Shown piece by piece: positions 23,287 to 29,846 of a DNA stretch of 39,533 nt. Origin of the DNA: a virus. The position numbers and the translations under genes were made by a program. The notes under the pieces were generated by a model. It had not been told where the DNA came from, ran no database searches, and saw only the letters and a program-made list of their open reading frames with translations. The stretch's first letter is position 1. Each line of letters begins with the position of its first letter. The stretch is from positions 1 through 39,533 of the IMG/VR virus record IMGVR_UViG_3300046642_000352; one strand, 5' to 3'.

Positions 23287-23847
23287 GTGTACAACATCGC
23301 TCTTATCGGTAAGGCCCGTTCCGGCAAGGACACTGCCGCCGCTTTCCTGGTTCGCGAGCGCGCTTATACCCGCGTGGCGTTCGCCGATCCGCTGAAGGAA
23401 ATGGCGCTGAGCATTGACCCGTGGATACCCACCCACCCTTATGGGGATCGGCGCATCCATGTGCGCCTGTCTGCGCTCGTCCGTGACGCTGGCTGGGAAT
23501 ACGCAAAGGACCACTACCCGGAGGTGCGCCACACACTTCAGCGCATCGGGCAGACACAGCGCGAATTCGACGCCGATTACTGGGTGAACGTCGCAGCGCG
23601 GAAGATTGCGGGTGCAGAGCGCTGGAACCTGCCCGTAGTGGTCACAGATGTGCGCTACCGGAACGAGGCGGACATGTTGCGCGCCCGTGGTTTCCGCATG
23701 GTGCGGATCATCCGCCCGTTCGCTGAGATGCGACAGGGGGCGTCAGCCCAGCACGCCAGCGAGACGGAGCTTGACGACTACCCGGCGGACGTCCTGATCC
23801 GCAACGATGGCGACCTGGCGCAGCTTCAACGCGCGATTCTCTTCTAG
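23287..23847 (+). CDS. Deoxynucleoside monophosphate kinase
   Basis: A 186-residue P-loop kinase with IGKARSGKDTAAAFL at residues 7-21, then FADPLKEMAL, a lid-like stretch and LPVVVTDVRYRNEADML. This resembles the T4 gp1 / phiC31-type dNMP kinases that raise dNTP supply for phage replication. The GTG start follows a terminator directly and relies on a Shine-Dalgarno sequence inside that hairpin. It is the first gene of the early region on this map. Confidence 0.88.
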   Translation: MYNIALIGKARSGKDTAAAFLVRERAYTRVAFADPLKEMALSIDPWIPTHPYGDRRIHVRLSALVRDAGWEYAKDHYPEVRHTLQRIGQTQREFDADYWVNVAARKIAGAERWNLPVVVTDVRYRNEADMLRARGFRMVRIIRPFAEMRQGASAQHASETELDDYPADVLIRNDGDLAQLQRAILF

Positions 23848-23852
23848 ACCTG

Positions 23853-23892
23853 AGCCCCTGGCTTGCGCTTCCCGCGCAGGTCGGGGGCTTTT
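23853..23892 (+). terminator. Rho-independent terminator after dNMP kinase
   Basis: AGCCCC pairs with GGGGCT, with an inner GCGC/GCGC stem and a TTTT run. It lies 5 nt after the kinase stop and ends 13 nt before the operator-promoter at 23905. Confidence 0.85.
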
Positions 23893-23904
23893 CTGCGTTC
23901 AGGG

Positions 23905-23926
23905 CACATACGGATATCCGTATGTG
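23905..23926. repeat. 22-bp palindrome, promoter-linked operator
   Basis: Exact consensus copy without self-complementary flanks. It ends 2 bp before a TTGACA hexamer, so a bound repressor would block RNA polymerase. The same geometry recurs at 37410. Confidence 0.88.
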
Positions 23927-23928
23927 GT

Positions 23929-23958
23929 TTGACAGCGCTAGACGCGCGCCGCTAGTCT
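23929..23958 (+). promoter_or_regulatory. Sigma-70-type promoter next to operator
   Basis: TTGACA (23929-23934), 18-bp spacer, TAGTCT (23953-23958). The leader shares ACAACGAAGGGG-type sequence with the other operator-promoter at 37434. It drives the 23997 gene. Confidence 0.75.
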
Positions 23959-23996
23959 CTGCGATGTAAGTTCAAAACAACGAAGGGGCGGGGACA

Positions 23997-25244
23997 GTGA
24001 ACGTGGTCAGCGTGAACGGCGGCAAGGTCCACTCGATGATGTCGGGCATGGATGAGCACCCGTACCCGCTGTGCCGTGGCGGTGGCCAGAACCAAATGGT
24101 GACCAAGTTCCGCGCTGTCGACGCCCCACTGTCCTGCAAGACCTGTCTGACCTATGAAGCGCGGCGCAATGCTGCTGCCGCCAAGGCTGAGGGAGAGACC
24201 ACCATGACGGACCGTAACGACGTGAACACGGACCAGGGCAAGGCCGTAATCGAGCAGGTCGACGCCAACATCGAGCGCGCTGCCTCGCTGATTGCCGACG
24301 GAAGCGACACGACGGAAGCGGTTGCTGAGCTGGACACGGAGACAGAGGCGCTGATTTCCTCGCTCAGCGGCAAGGGCTCCATCGCGATCAAGACTGCGAA
24401 GCGCGCCGCGTGGACTGCTGCTGTCACCACTCCCCCGGAGCCTGCACCGAAGGCAGAGATCGTCAAGTCTGAGGTGGTGGAAGGGGTCGTAGCCCCCAAG
24501 ACGTGGGACCAGTACGAGGGCGTGCAGGAACTTGTCACCATGGGCGCCGAAAAGGTCGCCGACGGAGTCAAGGCCCATCTCAAGACGTCCACGCTGGCGA
24601 AGGAGGTTGCGGCGATCGGTCTGGACATGTGGCTCCGCATGCCGAACAAGGCTGGCCAGCCCGATTTGCTGGGCGACACGGACCCCGCGAAGAAAGCGTC
24701 TGGTGCGTTGCTGCGCGAGGCTGGCGAGCACTTCGATGACAACTACGACACGAAGACGGCGCTTAAGAAGCTGATGCGCAGCGTGCAGGACCAGCGCAGC
24801 GACGTTCGGGCCGAATGGCTGCGCTCGCTGGATGAGGACACCCCGATTGCCCTTGAGCGCCGAGCAATCATGGCAAAGGTGCTGGAGGGCAAGCCCGACG
24901 ACGAGCCTGCCTCTGAGTGGGTCGCCAACGTCTACGGCACTAGCACGATCGGCCAGACCGAGCGCAAGAGGCTGGAGTACGAGGCCAAGAAGGCACTTTC
25001 GGCTAGCGAGAGCACCGGCGCGGGAAGCGACAGTGACAGCGAAGGAGAGGGCGACGGCGACGGCGCAGAGCAGAGCACCCCGGACGAGCGTGTGAAGCTG
25101 GTGGCAAAGAAGATCTATACCGACATCAGCAACGCGAGCGTCGACGACTTCGAGAACGCCAGCGAGGAGACCAAGGAAGCCATCAGGACTGAGCTGGAAA
25201 ACGCGCTTGAAGGCCTGCGCGCCATGATCAAGGCCACTATCTGA
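23997..25244 (+). CDS. Early protein of unknown function, possible regulator
   Basis: A 415-residue acidic protein expressed from the operator-controlled promoter. The N-terminus has a possible Cys/His site (HPYPLC, LSCKTC). The middle is helical (LVTMGAEKVADGVKAHLKTS, TLAKEVAAIGLDMWLRMP). A Ser/Asp/Glu/Gly-rich linker near residue 345 precedes a helical C-terminus. An in-frame ATG at 24204 has its own GAGGGAGAG, so a shorter product lacking 69 residues is likely. Operator control and possible in-frame isoforms recall the phiC31 repressor, but no helix-turn-helix is evident. It could equally be a replication or DNA-binding factor. Confidence 0.75.
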   Translation: MNVVSVNGGKVHSMMSGMDEHPYPLCRGGGQNQMVTKFRAVDAPLSCKTCLTYEARRNAAAAKAEGETTMTDRNDVNTDQGKAVIEQVDANIERAASLIADGSDTTEAVAELDTETEALISSLSGKGSIAIKTAKRAAWTAAVTTPPEPAPKAEIVKSEVVEGVVAPKTWDQYEGVQELVTMGAEKVADGVKAHLKTSTLAKEVAAIGLDMWLRMPNKAGQPDLLGDTDPAKKASGALLREAGEHFDDNYDTKTALKKLMRSVQDQRSDVRAEWLRSLDEDTPIALERRAIMAKVLEGKPDDEPASEWVANVYGTSTIGQTERKRLEYEAKKALSASESTGAGSDSDSEGEGDGDGAEQSTPDERVKLVAKKIYTDISNASVDDFENASEETKEAIRTELENALEGLRAMIKATI

Positions 25245-25257
25245 CGCACCGTCACAC

Positions 25258-25285
25258 GGGGCCCTGGGAACGATCCTGGGGCCCC
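25258..25285 (+). terminator. Strong hairpin before the 112-residue gene
   Basis: GGGGCCCTGGGA pairs with TCCTGGGGCCCC (12 bp, two wobbles) around ACGA, followed only by TT. It is probably a poly-U-less terminator or an attenuator, lying 19 nt before the next start. Confidence 0.6.
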
Positions 25286-25304
25286 TTCCCACTCGGAGGG
25301 GACC

Positions 25305-25643
25305 ATGGACGAATACACACAGGCACGCAACGCGCTGAACGATGCCTCTGAGTCGCTCAACGCACTGATCTACGGCCCGGGGTTCAACTACCTCACGGAA
25401 GAGCAGCAGACGGCCGTACAGGGCGCCTTTGATGCCCTGGCAGATAACGGCGCCACCGCCGAGCCGCAGGCTGCGCCCGTGGAGTTCACGGAGGTGCGCC
25501 CCGAGGTCTGGAAGACAGCTACGCCAGCGGACGGCGAACGGCTCGACTCGCTGATTGATGACGCGCTGGGCAAGTTCGGTACGTCGCTGGAAGAACTGCG
25601 CACCACGGCCGCTGAGCACGAGGACGGCCCACAGCGCCCCTAG
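25305..25643 (+). CDS. Hypothetical acidic early protein
   Basis: A 112-residue helical, acidic protein (YTQARNALNDASESLNALIYG, LTEEQQTAVQGAFDALAD, LDSLIDDALGKFGTSLEELR). The ATG has GGAGGGG upstream. It lies between two hairpins and is probably a monocistronic tail of the preceding operon. No family is recognised. Confidence 0.75.
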   Translation: MDEYTQARNALNDASESLNALIYGPGFNYLTEEQQTAVQGAFDALADNGATAEPQAAPVEFTEVRPEVWKTATPADGERLDSLIDDALGKFGTSLEELRTTAAEHEDGPQRP

Positions 25644-25664
25644 CTGCCCGCGTAGCGCCCTTAC

Positions 25665-25701
25665 AGCCCTGGTAGGCCTCCCTGGTCCGCCAGGGCTTTT
25701 T
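25665..25701 (+). terminator. Rho-independent terminator
   Basis: AGCCCTGG (25665-25672) pairs with CCAGGGCT (25690-25697), followed by TTTTT. It ends the 23997-25643 transcript. Confidence 0.88.
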
Positions 25702-25793
25702 CATGCCAGCAGACGGCCGTACAGGGCTTCGGGCCGCAGGCGTGACGGACAGCGCGAAGGCAAACAGCGCAAGAACCTCTCTGACCTGCAAGA

Positions 25794-25887
25794 AGTGATG
25801 AAGTGACGATTTAGACCACACTCCAGTAATCCCTAAGGAGTTCTATAGGGATTCTGAGACTGCCCTCCAAATCGTCACTCCGTCACT
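25794..25887. repeat. Inverted-repeat block with tandem octamers, copy 2
   Basis: AGTGATGA-AGTGACGA (25794-25809) plus TTT faces AAATCGTCACTCCGTCACT (25869-25887), 19-bp arms with two imperfect positions. The right arm directly abuts a GGTAACCGA element at 25888. An inner repeat AATCCCTA/TAGGGATT lies in the loop. The sequence CTGACC-n-GCAAGAAG upstream is also shared with copy 1. Confidence 0.7.
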
Positions 25888-25904
25888 GGTAACCGACCCG
25901 CTAG
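25888..25904 (+). promoter_or_regulatory. GGTAACCGACCCGCTAG element (putative early promoter)
   Basis: It lies directly after the right arm of the inverted-repeat block and ends 38 nt before the nuclease start. A factor bound to the block would be well placed to control it. Confidence 0.65.
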
Positions 25905-25942
25905 CCCCTCTTCGACAGAGAAATCAACTGAAGGGGGCCACA

Positions 25943-26785
25943 GTGGCCATCCGCACTGTCCACAAGACTGGCGGGCGTTTCTACTTCAACGAGGATTTCC
26001 CGGATATCAAGTACCCGGGCGTTACCTCCGTTGTCGGCATGGTGCCCAAACCCTTTCTCGCGTACTGGCAGGCGAAGGAAGCGGCCGAACTGGCTGTCGA
26101 CTCCATCGACTTCATTAAGGACATGGCCGCGCGGGATCGGCAGGGCGCTGTCGACTACGTCAAGGGTGCCGCGAACCGCTACACGAAGCGACGCAGTCAG
26201 GTTGGCAGCGACGCGCACGATCTGTTCGAGCGGATGATCAGGGGCCAGCGCGTAGGCCGTGTCCACCCCGACATGGTCCCGTACCAGCGCAACTTTGCTG
26301 AGTTCCTCGACGGCGTGCAGCCTGAGCTAGTCCGCGCCGAAGATGTCGCCTGGTCCGACGAGCACCAGTACGCGGGCAGCTTCGACGGCATTCTGCGCCT
26401 GCGCCTCGACGAGCACGGCAAGCCTGCGAAGCATGGCGAGCCCTCCCTTGTGATGGCCGACTGGAAGACAAGCAAGGCCACCTACCCGGACGTGGCGCTT
26501 CAGATGAGCGCTTACGCACACGCTGAGCACATCATCAGCCCGGACGGAACCCGCACGGACATGCCCGACTTTGATGGGGCTGTGGTCCTGCACATCACCC
26601 CGGATCAGGCGGCGTTCAAGCCCGTGCGCATCGCCGATGAGAACGGCCAGCCTGATGTGTTCGCACACTTCCTGAGCCTTCGGCACACGTTCGAGTGGGT
26701 CAACAAGGTGTCCAAGACCGTACTCGGGGACCCGATTTGGTCGACCGATGGCGCCCTGGTTACCGGCACTCAGCGAAGGGCGTAG
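25943..26785 (+). CDS. Cas4/RecB-like PD-(D/E)XK exonuclease
   Basis: A 280-residue nuclease with the RecB-type order: GVTSVVG near the start, GSDAHDLFERMI (early helix with His), a YAGSFDGILRL metal-binding aspartate, MADWKTSKATYPDVALQMSAYAHAE (D-x-K and the QxxxY motif). Phage relatives process DNA ends in replication or recombination. The four cysteines of Cas4 iron-sulphur proteins are not seen. The GTG start has GAAGGGGG upstream. Confidence 0.85.
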   Translation: MAIRTVHKTGGRFYFNEDFPDIKYPGVTSVVGMVPKPFLAYWQAKEAAELAVDSIDFIKDMAARDRQGAVDYVKGAANRYTKRRSQVGSDAHDLFERMIRGQRVGRVHPDMVPYQRNFAEFLDGVQPELVRAEDVAWSDEHQYAGSFDGILRLRLDEHGKPAKHGEPSLVMADWKTSKATYPDVALQMSAYAHAEHIISPDGTRTDMPDFDGAVVLHITPDQAAFKPVRIADENGQPDVFAHFLSLRHTFEWVNKVSKTVLGDPIWSTDGALVTGTQRRA

Positions 26786-26788
26786 CCC

Positions 26789-26869
26789 GTGGCACACAAG
26801 CACACCGGCCAGTGCTGCGGGCATGGGTACTGCGCGTGCGGGAAGTCCTGCAAGGTGGCGAAGCCGTGA
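26789..26869 (+). CDS. 26-residue Cys/His-rich microprotein
   Basis: A GTG-started reading frame, 3 nt after the nuclease stop, encodes 26 residues with five cysteines and three histidines in the series CC-GHGYCACGKSC. That would suit one small zinc or metal site. Its stop overlaps the next GTG by GTGA, which supports translation. AAGGG lies upstream. No family is known to me. Confidence 0.55.
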   Translation: MAHKHTGQCCGHGYCACGKSCKVAKP

Positions 26870-26970
26870 CGCTCATGAATGTGCTGTCTAGCCCCTGGTT
26901 TTGGGCCTTCGCGCCCCTGTGGCTGATTGCCGTTGTCCTGTTCGCTGCCTGGCTCGACGGCGACTGGTAA
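26866..26970 (+). CDS. 34-residue membrane microprotein
   Basis: The GTG overlaps the Cys/His microprotein stop. The product is a single hydrophobic helix (LSSPWFWAFAPLWLIAVVLF) with an acidic Trp end (WLDGDW). An ATG at 26875 is an alternative start. Its TAA stop lies within the GGTAACC of the next promoter-like element, showing how compactly the region is packed. It may act at the membrane with its coupled neighbour; this is inference. Confidence 0.6.
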   Translation: MTLMNVLSSPWFWAFAPLWLIAVVLFAAWLDGDW

Positions 26971-26982
26971 CCGACCCGCTAG
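26966..26982 (+). promoter_or_regulatory. GGTAACCGACCCGCTAG element (putative early promoter)
   Basis: It overlaps the stop of the membrane microprotein. The next start, 27124, is 141 nt downstream, giving an unusually long leader for this family. Confidence 0.65.
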
Positions 26983-27123
26983 GACCACTTCGAAGGGGGA
27001 CGGGCGGCAGGCTACGCCGAACTAGCGACCCTGCATGGGTTGCACGTAAGCGATGCGCCCCGCCCGTTCCCGTTCCACATTCACAGCCTGCGCGCGAGCG
27101 CTTCACAGATACGGCGGTAACCC

Positions 27124-27852
27124 ATGGCCCTGCGCATTTTCGACACCGACCCTGACGCAAAGCCGAAGCCTCGCACGGCGAAGGTTGAGTACGAGCGGCC
27201 CGTGTTTCAGTTCCGATCCGGCATGCAGGTGCGCAACCCTGACACGCGCCGCATGGAGCCTGTCAGCCTCTCCAACTGGCGTGTCCTGACGGACGATCCG
27301 ACTGTGGCCGAGAGCATCGCCGAACTTCTGGGCGGCAGCGCTGAGGAGCACGACCCGACGAAGGCGATGCACCTTCAGGTACTCACTGAGACTCCCTCGG
27401 TTGAGATCGTCATTGCGGGCTCGCGCGCCATTGAGGACAAGCTCATCCTGTGGGGCATCGGCGGACCCGCCCACGAGTGCGACGGCGAGTATTCGCTACT
27501 GCCCGACGACAAGGGCGAGCCGTGTGGTTGCCCGCGCACCATGGCCGAGCGCAAGGACCTGGCGAAGCGCCGTCCGCCCAAGGGTCCGTCCCCGTCCATC
27601 AACGTGACTTTCCGGCTCGCTGGGCTGGGCTACGAGCTGGGCGCTGGACGCCTGATAGCTACCGCCTGGTCGCTGGCCGAGGTCATCCACGAAGTGAAGG
27701 ATGCGCTAGACCAGGTCGACGGAGAAGCCCTTTGCCGACTGGAGCTTGAGCACGTCCAGTACACCAACAAGGCGGGCATTGACGTCAGCTATCGCAAGCC
27801 GGTTATCACGGTGCTCGGGTCCTACAACGACGCCATCGGCGAAGAGCGGTAG
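27124..27852 (+). CDS. Recombination directionality factor (phiC31 gp3-like)
   Basis: A 242-residue protein matching the general pattern of the phiC31/phiBT1 gp3-type family: N-terminal LRIFDTDPDAKPKPRT, FQFRSG, PVSLSNWRVLTDDPTVAESIAELLGG, LWGIGGPAHECDG, CGCPRTMAERK, then SINVTFRLAGLGYELG and WSLAEVI, and LELEHVQYTNKAG near the end. H117, C119, C134 and C136 could bind zinc. The family binds its cognate serine integrase and switches it to excision. It lies some 25 kb from int on this map, or about 14 kb if circular. It has no strong Shine-Dalgarno. Confidence 0.8.
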   Translation: MALRIFDTDPDAKPKPRTAKVEYERPVFQFRSGMQVRNPDTRRMEPVSLSNWRVLTDDPTVAESIAELLGGSAEEHDPTKAMHLQVLTETPSVEIVIAGSRAIEDKLILWGIGGPAHECDGEYSLLPDDKGEPCGCPRTMAERKDLAKRRPPKGPSPSINVTFRLAGLGYELGAGRLIATAWSLAEVIHEVKDALDQVDGEALCRLELEHVQYTNKAGIDVSYRKPVITVLGSYNDAIGEER

Positions 27853-27859
27853 GCAAGCC

Positions 27860-28045
27860 GTGCCGCTGAACGAAACTCAGCGGGTGAACGTGGTGGCTGT
27901 GCTGGCTCGCGCATCAGATGAGTACCTGGCCCAGCCACTCTGGAACTTCCACCCGTACTACGCGCCGTTCGTGCTGTCTGCGCGAGCGCGCCGCAATGTC
28001 CTGCAACACGACCCTGAGCCTTCGGGCGATCCCGAATACAGCTAG
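27860..28045 (+). CDS. Small hypothetical protein
   Basis: A 61-residue protein (ETQRVNVVAVLARASDEYLA, NFHPYYAPFVLSARARRN) from a GTG 8 nt after the directionality factor stop. Helical N-terminus and polar tail. The spacing suggests co-expression with the directionality factor. No function recognised. Confidence 0.65.
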   Translation: MPLNETQRVNVVAVLARASDEYLAQPLWNFHPYYAPFVLSARARRNVLQHDPEPSGDPEYS

Positions 28046-28058
28046 GAGAGCGAAGCAC

Positions 28059-28328
28059 ATGGCCCTTTACGAGGTTATCCGCACCGACGACGTTGCCCCC
28101 GGTGAGTTCGTCTCTGCGTTCGTCATCGCTGGCGGTGCGGCGCAGGCACGTAACGCTGTGGCGCACCTGGCGGGCGTGGTGGCTACCGGCAAGCGGACGA
28201 ACATTCTCGCTGCCAAGGTCGACACCACGAAGCGAGTCCAGATCATCAGCATTTACGACGACGAGCGCGCTCCTGACGCTGCCGCCGACCACATCACGGC
28301 GTTCCCTGAGGCTCACGAAGCCTGGTAG
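28059..28328 (+). CDS. Small hypothetical protein
   Basis: An 89-residue mixed alpha/beta protein (YEVIRTDDVAPGEFVSAFVIAGG, VQIISIYDDERAPD). AGGAGAG lies upstream of the ATG. It ends the directionality factor operon just before a strong terminator. No family recognised. Confidence 0.75.
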   Translation: MALYEVIRTDDVAPGEFVSAFVIAGGAAQARNAVAHLAGVVATGKRTNILAAKVDTTKRVQIISIYDDERAPDAAADHITAFPEAHEAW

Positions 28329-28335
28329 GCCGATT

Positions 28336-28373
28336 GCCCGGAGCTTCCGCACTGCGCGGAGGTTCCGGGCTTT
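28336..28373 (+). terminator. Strong rho-independent terminator
   Basis: A 15-bp stem, GCCCGGAGCTTCCGC with GCGGAGGTTCCGGGC (two wobbles), loop ACTGC, then TTT. Confidence 0.88.
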
Positions 28374-28407
28374 AGGCAGTAGCGAAGCAAGGAGAGAGGC
28401 TACGCCG

Positions 28408-28764
28408 ATGGCTTTCATCTTTACGTCCGAACGTGACCCGAGGAGAGAAAACGTGGCTGCTTTCAAGGCTGGCGACAAAGTCAAGTACCGGGGCATGGTG
28501 ATGCCCGCTGAGGTGCTGTCCGGCCCGCACCAGTCCAACGGCCGTAACCGCTACCTGATTACCAAGGCCGACGGCAACGTCTCGCTGGTGCCTGTCACCG
28601 ACCTTGAGCGAGTGGTCCCCCGACTCGACCAGGTGGCGGGAACGCTGTCCGTGGTCCTTTACGGGCGCGCGTTCGTGTCGCTCCCGCGCCACACTCAGTT
28701 GCAGTTGGCGCAGGCCGCTTCCCGCGTAATCGCCATCGCTGATGACACGAAGGGCCAGGCGTAG
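28408..28764 (+). CDS. Small protein, possible SH3-like fold
   Basis: A 118-residue protein with an SH3/KOW-like start after a short leader: FKAGDKVKYRGMVMPAEVLSG, RYLITKADGNVSLVPVTDLERV. The ATG at 28408 has GGAGAG 11 nt upstream. A GTG at 28453 has the better GAGGAGAG at 5 nt, and the SH3-like part begins there, so 28453 may be the true or a second start. Its first 15 residues would then be leader. Function unknown. Confidence 0.7.
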   Translation: MAFIFTSERDPRRENVAAFKAGDKVKYRGMVMPAEVLSGPHQSNGRNRYLITKADGNVSLVPVTDLERVVPRLDQVAGTLSVVLYGRAFVSLPRHTQLQLAQAASRVIAIADDTKGQA

Positions 28765-28767
28765 CGC

Positions 28768-29058
28768 ATGGGAAAGCGCGGAGTAGTCACCGACTACGCA
28801 GGCGAGGAACTCTACGCTGGCGACCTGATCACGTTCGCTACACGGCACGCTAACCGGGTCCGCATGTCCGATGCGGTGGTCCTGGATGTGACCACAAAGT
28901 CTGTTGGTGGCCGCCTGGTGCCCACGCTGATGGTTCAGCCCACGGGCAGGGACAGCGGATGGGGGCTGGGCGCTCGCAAGACGCTTCGGCCGGTTGAGGT
29001 CAGCGCGGAGCATGTGCGCCTGGTCACGCCCGATTTCGCTGTGCAGGACCGCAAGTAA
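28768..29058 (+). CDS. Small hypothetical protein, possible SH3-like fold
   Basis: A 96-residue beta-rich protein (AGEELYAGDLITFATRHANRVRMSDAVVLDV, KTLRPVEVSAEHVRLVTPDF). It starts 3 nt after the preceding stop and resembles it in layout, so the two could be distant duplicates. It is followed by a terminator. Function unknown. Confidence 0.75.
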   Translation: MGKRGVVTDYAGEELYAGDLITFATRHANRVRMSDAVVLDVTTKSVGGRLVPTLMVQPTGRDSGWGLGARKTLRPVEVSAEHVRLVTPDFAVQDRK

Positions 29059-29065
29059 CAGAAGG

Positions 29066-29103
29066 GGGGTCAGTGTTGCGCTCTGCGCTCGCTGGCCCCT
29101 TTT
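29066..29103 (+). terminator. Rho-independent terminator
   Basis: GGGGTCAG pairs with CTGGCCCC (8 bp, one wobble), followed by TTTT. It lies 10 nt before the Shine-Dalgarno-type repeat at 29114. Confidence 0.85.
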
Positions 29104-29113
29104 CGTGTCGGAC

Positions 29114-29135
29114 CACATACGGATATCCGGAGGTG
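29114..29135. repeat. 22-bp repeat, Shine-Dalgarno type
   Basis: Same 22-mer as at 3288 and 5168. GGAGGTG at 29129-29135 precedes the GTG at 29142 by 6 nt. Confidence 0.85.
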
Positions 29136-29141
29136 ACCCCT

Positions 29142-29312
29142 GTGACTATCTCGGGGACGGCTGCACCCGCGCTGGGTGATGTGCGGGCAGCAGCGTACGG
29201 AGAAACCATCTGGCTTAAGCCAGGTGCAACGAAGCGTAAGGACTGGCCCCGGTACATGGACGCGCTCACTGTGGCGCTGACTCGGGGCGTTGACGTTAGG
29301 TGGGTCCGATGA
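29142..29312 (+). CDS. Small basic hypothetical protein
   Basis: A 56-residue protein (GDVRAAAYGETIWLKPGATKRKDWPRYMDALTV). The start is set by the repeat-derived GGAGGTG. The stop overlaps the ATG of the next microprotein (ATGA). It opens an operon with the microprotein and an HNH nuclease. Function unknown. Confidence 0.7.
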   Translation: MTISGTAAPALGDVRAAAYGETIWLKPGATKRKDWPRYMDALTVALTRGVDVRWVR

Positions 29313-29374
29313 CAACGCTGAATGCTCTTTGCTGGGGCCTGCTACTCGGGTACCTGATTTGGGGGAAGCGGTGA
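29309..29374 (+). CDS. 21-residue membrane microprotein
   Basis: A very short reading frame coupled at both ends: its ATG overlaps the preceding stop, and its stop overlaps the HNH GTG (GTGA). The product is almost one hydrophobic stretch (LCWGLLLGYLIW) with basic ends. It could act at the membrane or serve mainly as a translational bridge to the nuclease. Confidence 0.5.
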   Translation: MTTLNALCWGLLLGYLIWGKR

Positions 29375-29793
29375 AGGTCTGCCGACTATGCGGGCGGGGA
29401 AAGCCCGCCGAACAGTTCCTCGCTGGCAAGGCCCAGAAGCCGTCTTCGACGTGCAGCACATGCCGCCGCAAGGCCCAGCAGCAACACATCAAGAATTTCT
29501 ACCGCCGGTTGCCGCCAGACAAGCGCCATGAGCTAACCCACAAGCGGCGCGCGGAGTCCTACGGCGTCGAGCATGCCCCTTACAGCCGTACGGCCATCCT
29601 CGCTCGCTGGAAGCACAAGTGTGCCTACTGCAACCGTGTTGCCACGCACCTTGACCACGTCCACCCGCTGAGCAAGGGCGGGGCAGATGCAGAGCACAAC
29701 ATCGTTCCGGCATGTGCCCCGTGCAATCTGAGTAAGGGGGCTAAGACGCTGGCCGAGTGGGCGCTCACCTTCACATACGAGCCACCCTTCTGA
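29371..29793 (+). CDS. HNH endonuclease
   Basis: A 140-residue nuclease with N-terminal Cys knuckles (CRLCGRGKPAEQF, CSTCRRK) and the core CAYCNRVATHLDHVHPLSKGGADAEHNIVPACAPCNLSKGAKTLAEW. Its C-terminal half is a clear paralogue of the HNH at 35819. It is followed within 6 nt by a GGTAACCGA element. It could be a free-standing homing-type nuclease or a replication accessory. Confidence 0.88.
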   Translation: MKVCRLCGRGKPAEQFLAGKAQKPSSTCSTCRRKAQQQHIKNFYRRLPPDKRHELTHKRRAESYGVEHAPYSRTAILARWKHKCAYCNRVATHLDHVHPLSKGGADAEHNIVPACAPCNLSKGAKTLAEWALTFTYEPPF

Positions 29794-29798
29794 GCGCT

Positions 29799-29815
29799 GG
29801 TAACCGACTCGCTAT
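29799..29815 (+). promoter_or_regulatory. GGTAACCGACTCGCTAT element (putative early promoter)
   Basis: It lies directly after the HNH stop and ends 31 nt before the primase start at 29847. Confidence 0.65.
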
Positions 29816-29846
29816 ACCCCCGTGAACGACAGAGAGGATGCTGCAC

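Noticed and set aside
23952-25619. A 555-codon open frame on the minus strand
   Set aside because: It lies opposite the plus-strand 23997 gene, which has a promoter, ribosome site and sensible composition. Long antisense frames are common in GC-rich DNA.
27116-27122. GGTAACC just before the directionality factor start
   Set aside because: Only the first 7 of 17 bases match, and it directly abuts the ATG, so it cannot be the same promoter arrangement.
29371-29793. HNH gene as part of an inserted intron or intein
   Set aside because: No interrupted host gene or splice-type boundary is visible; the gene stands alone and is coupled to its neighbour.
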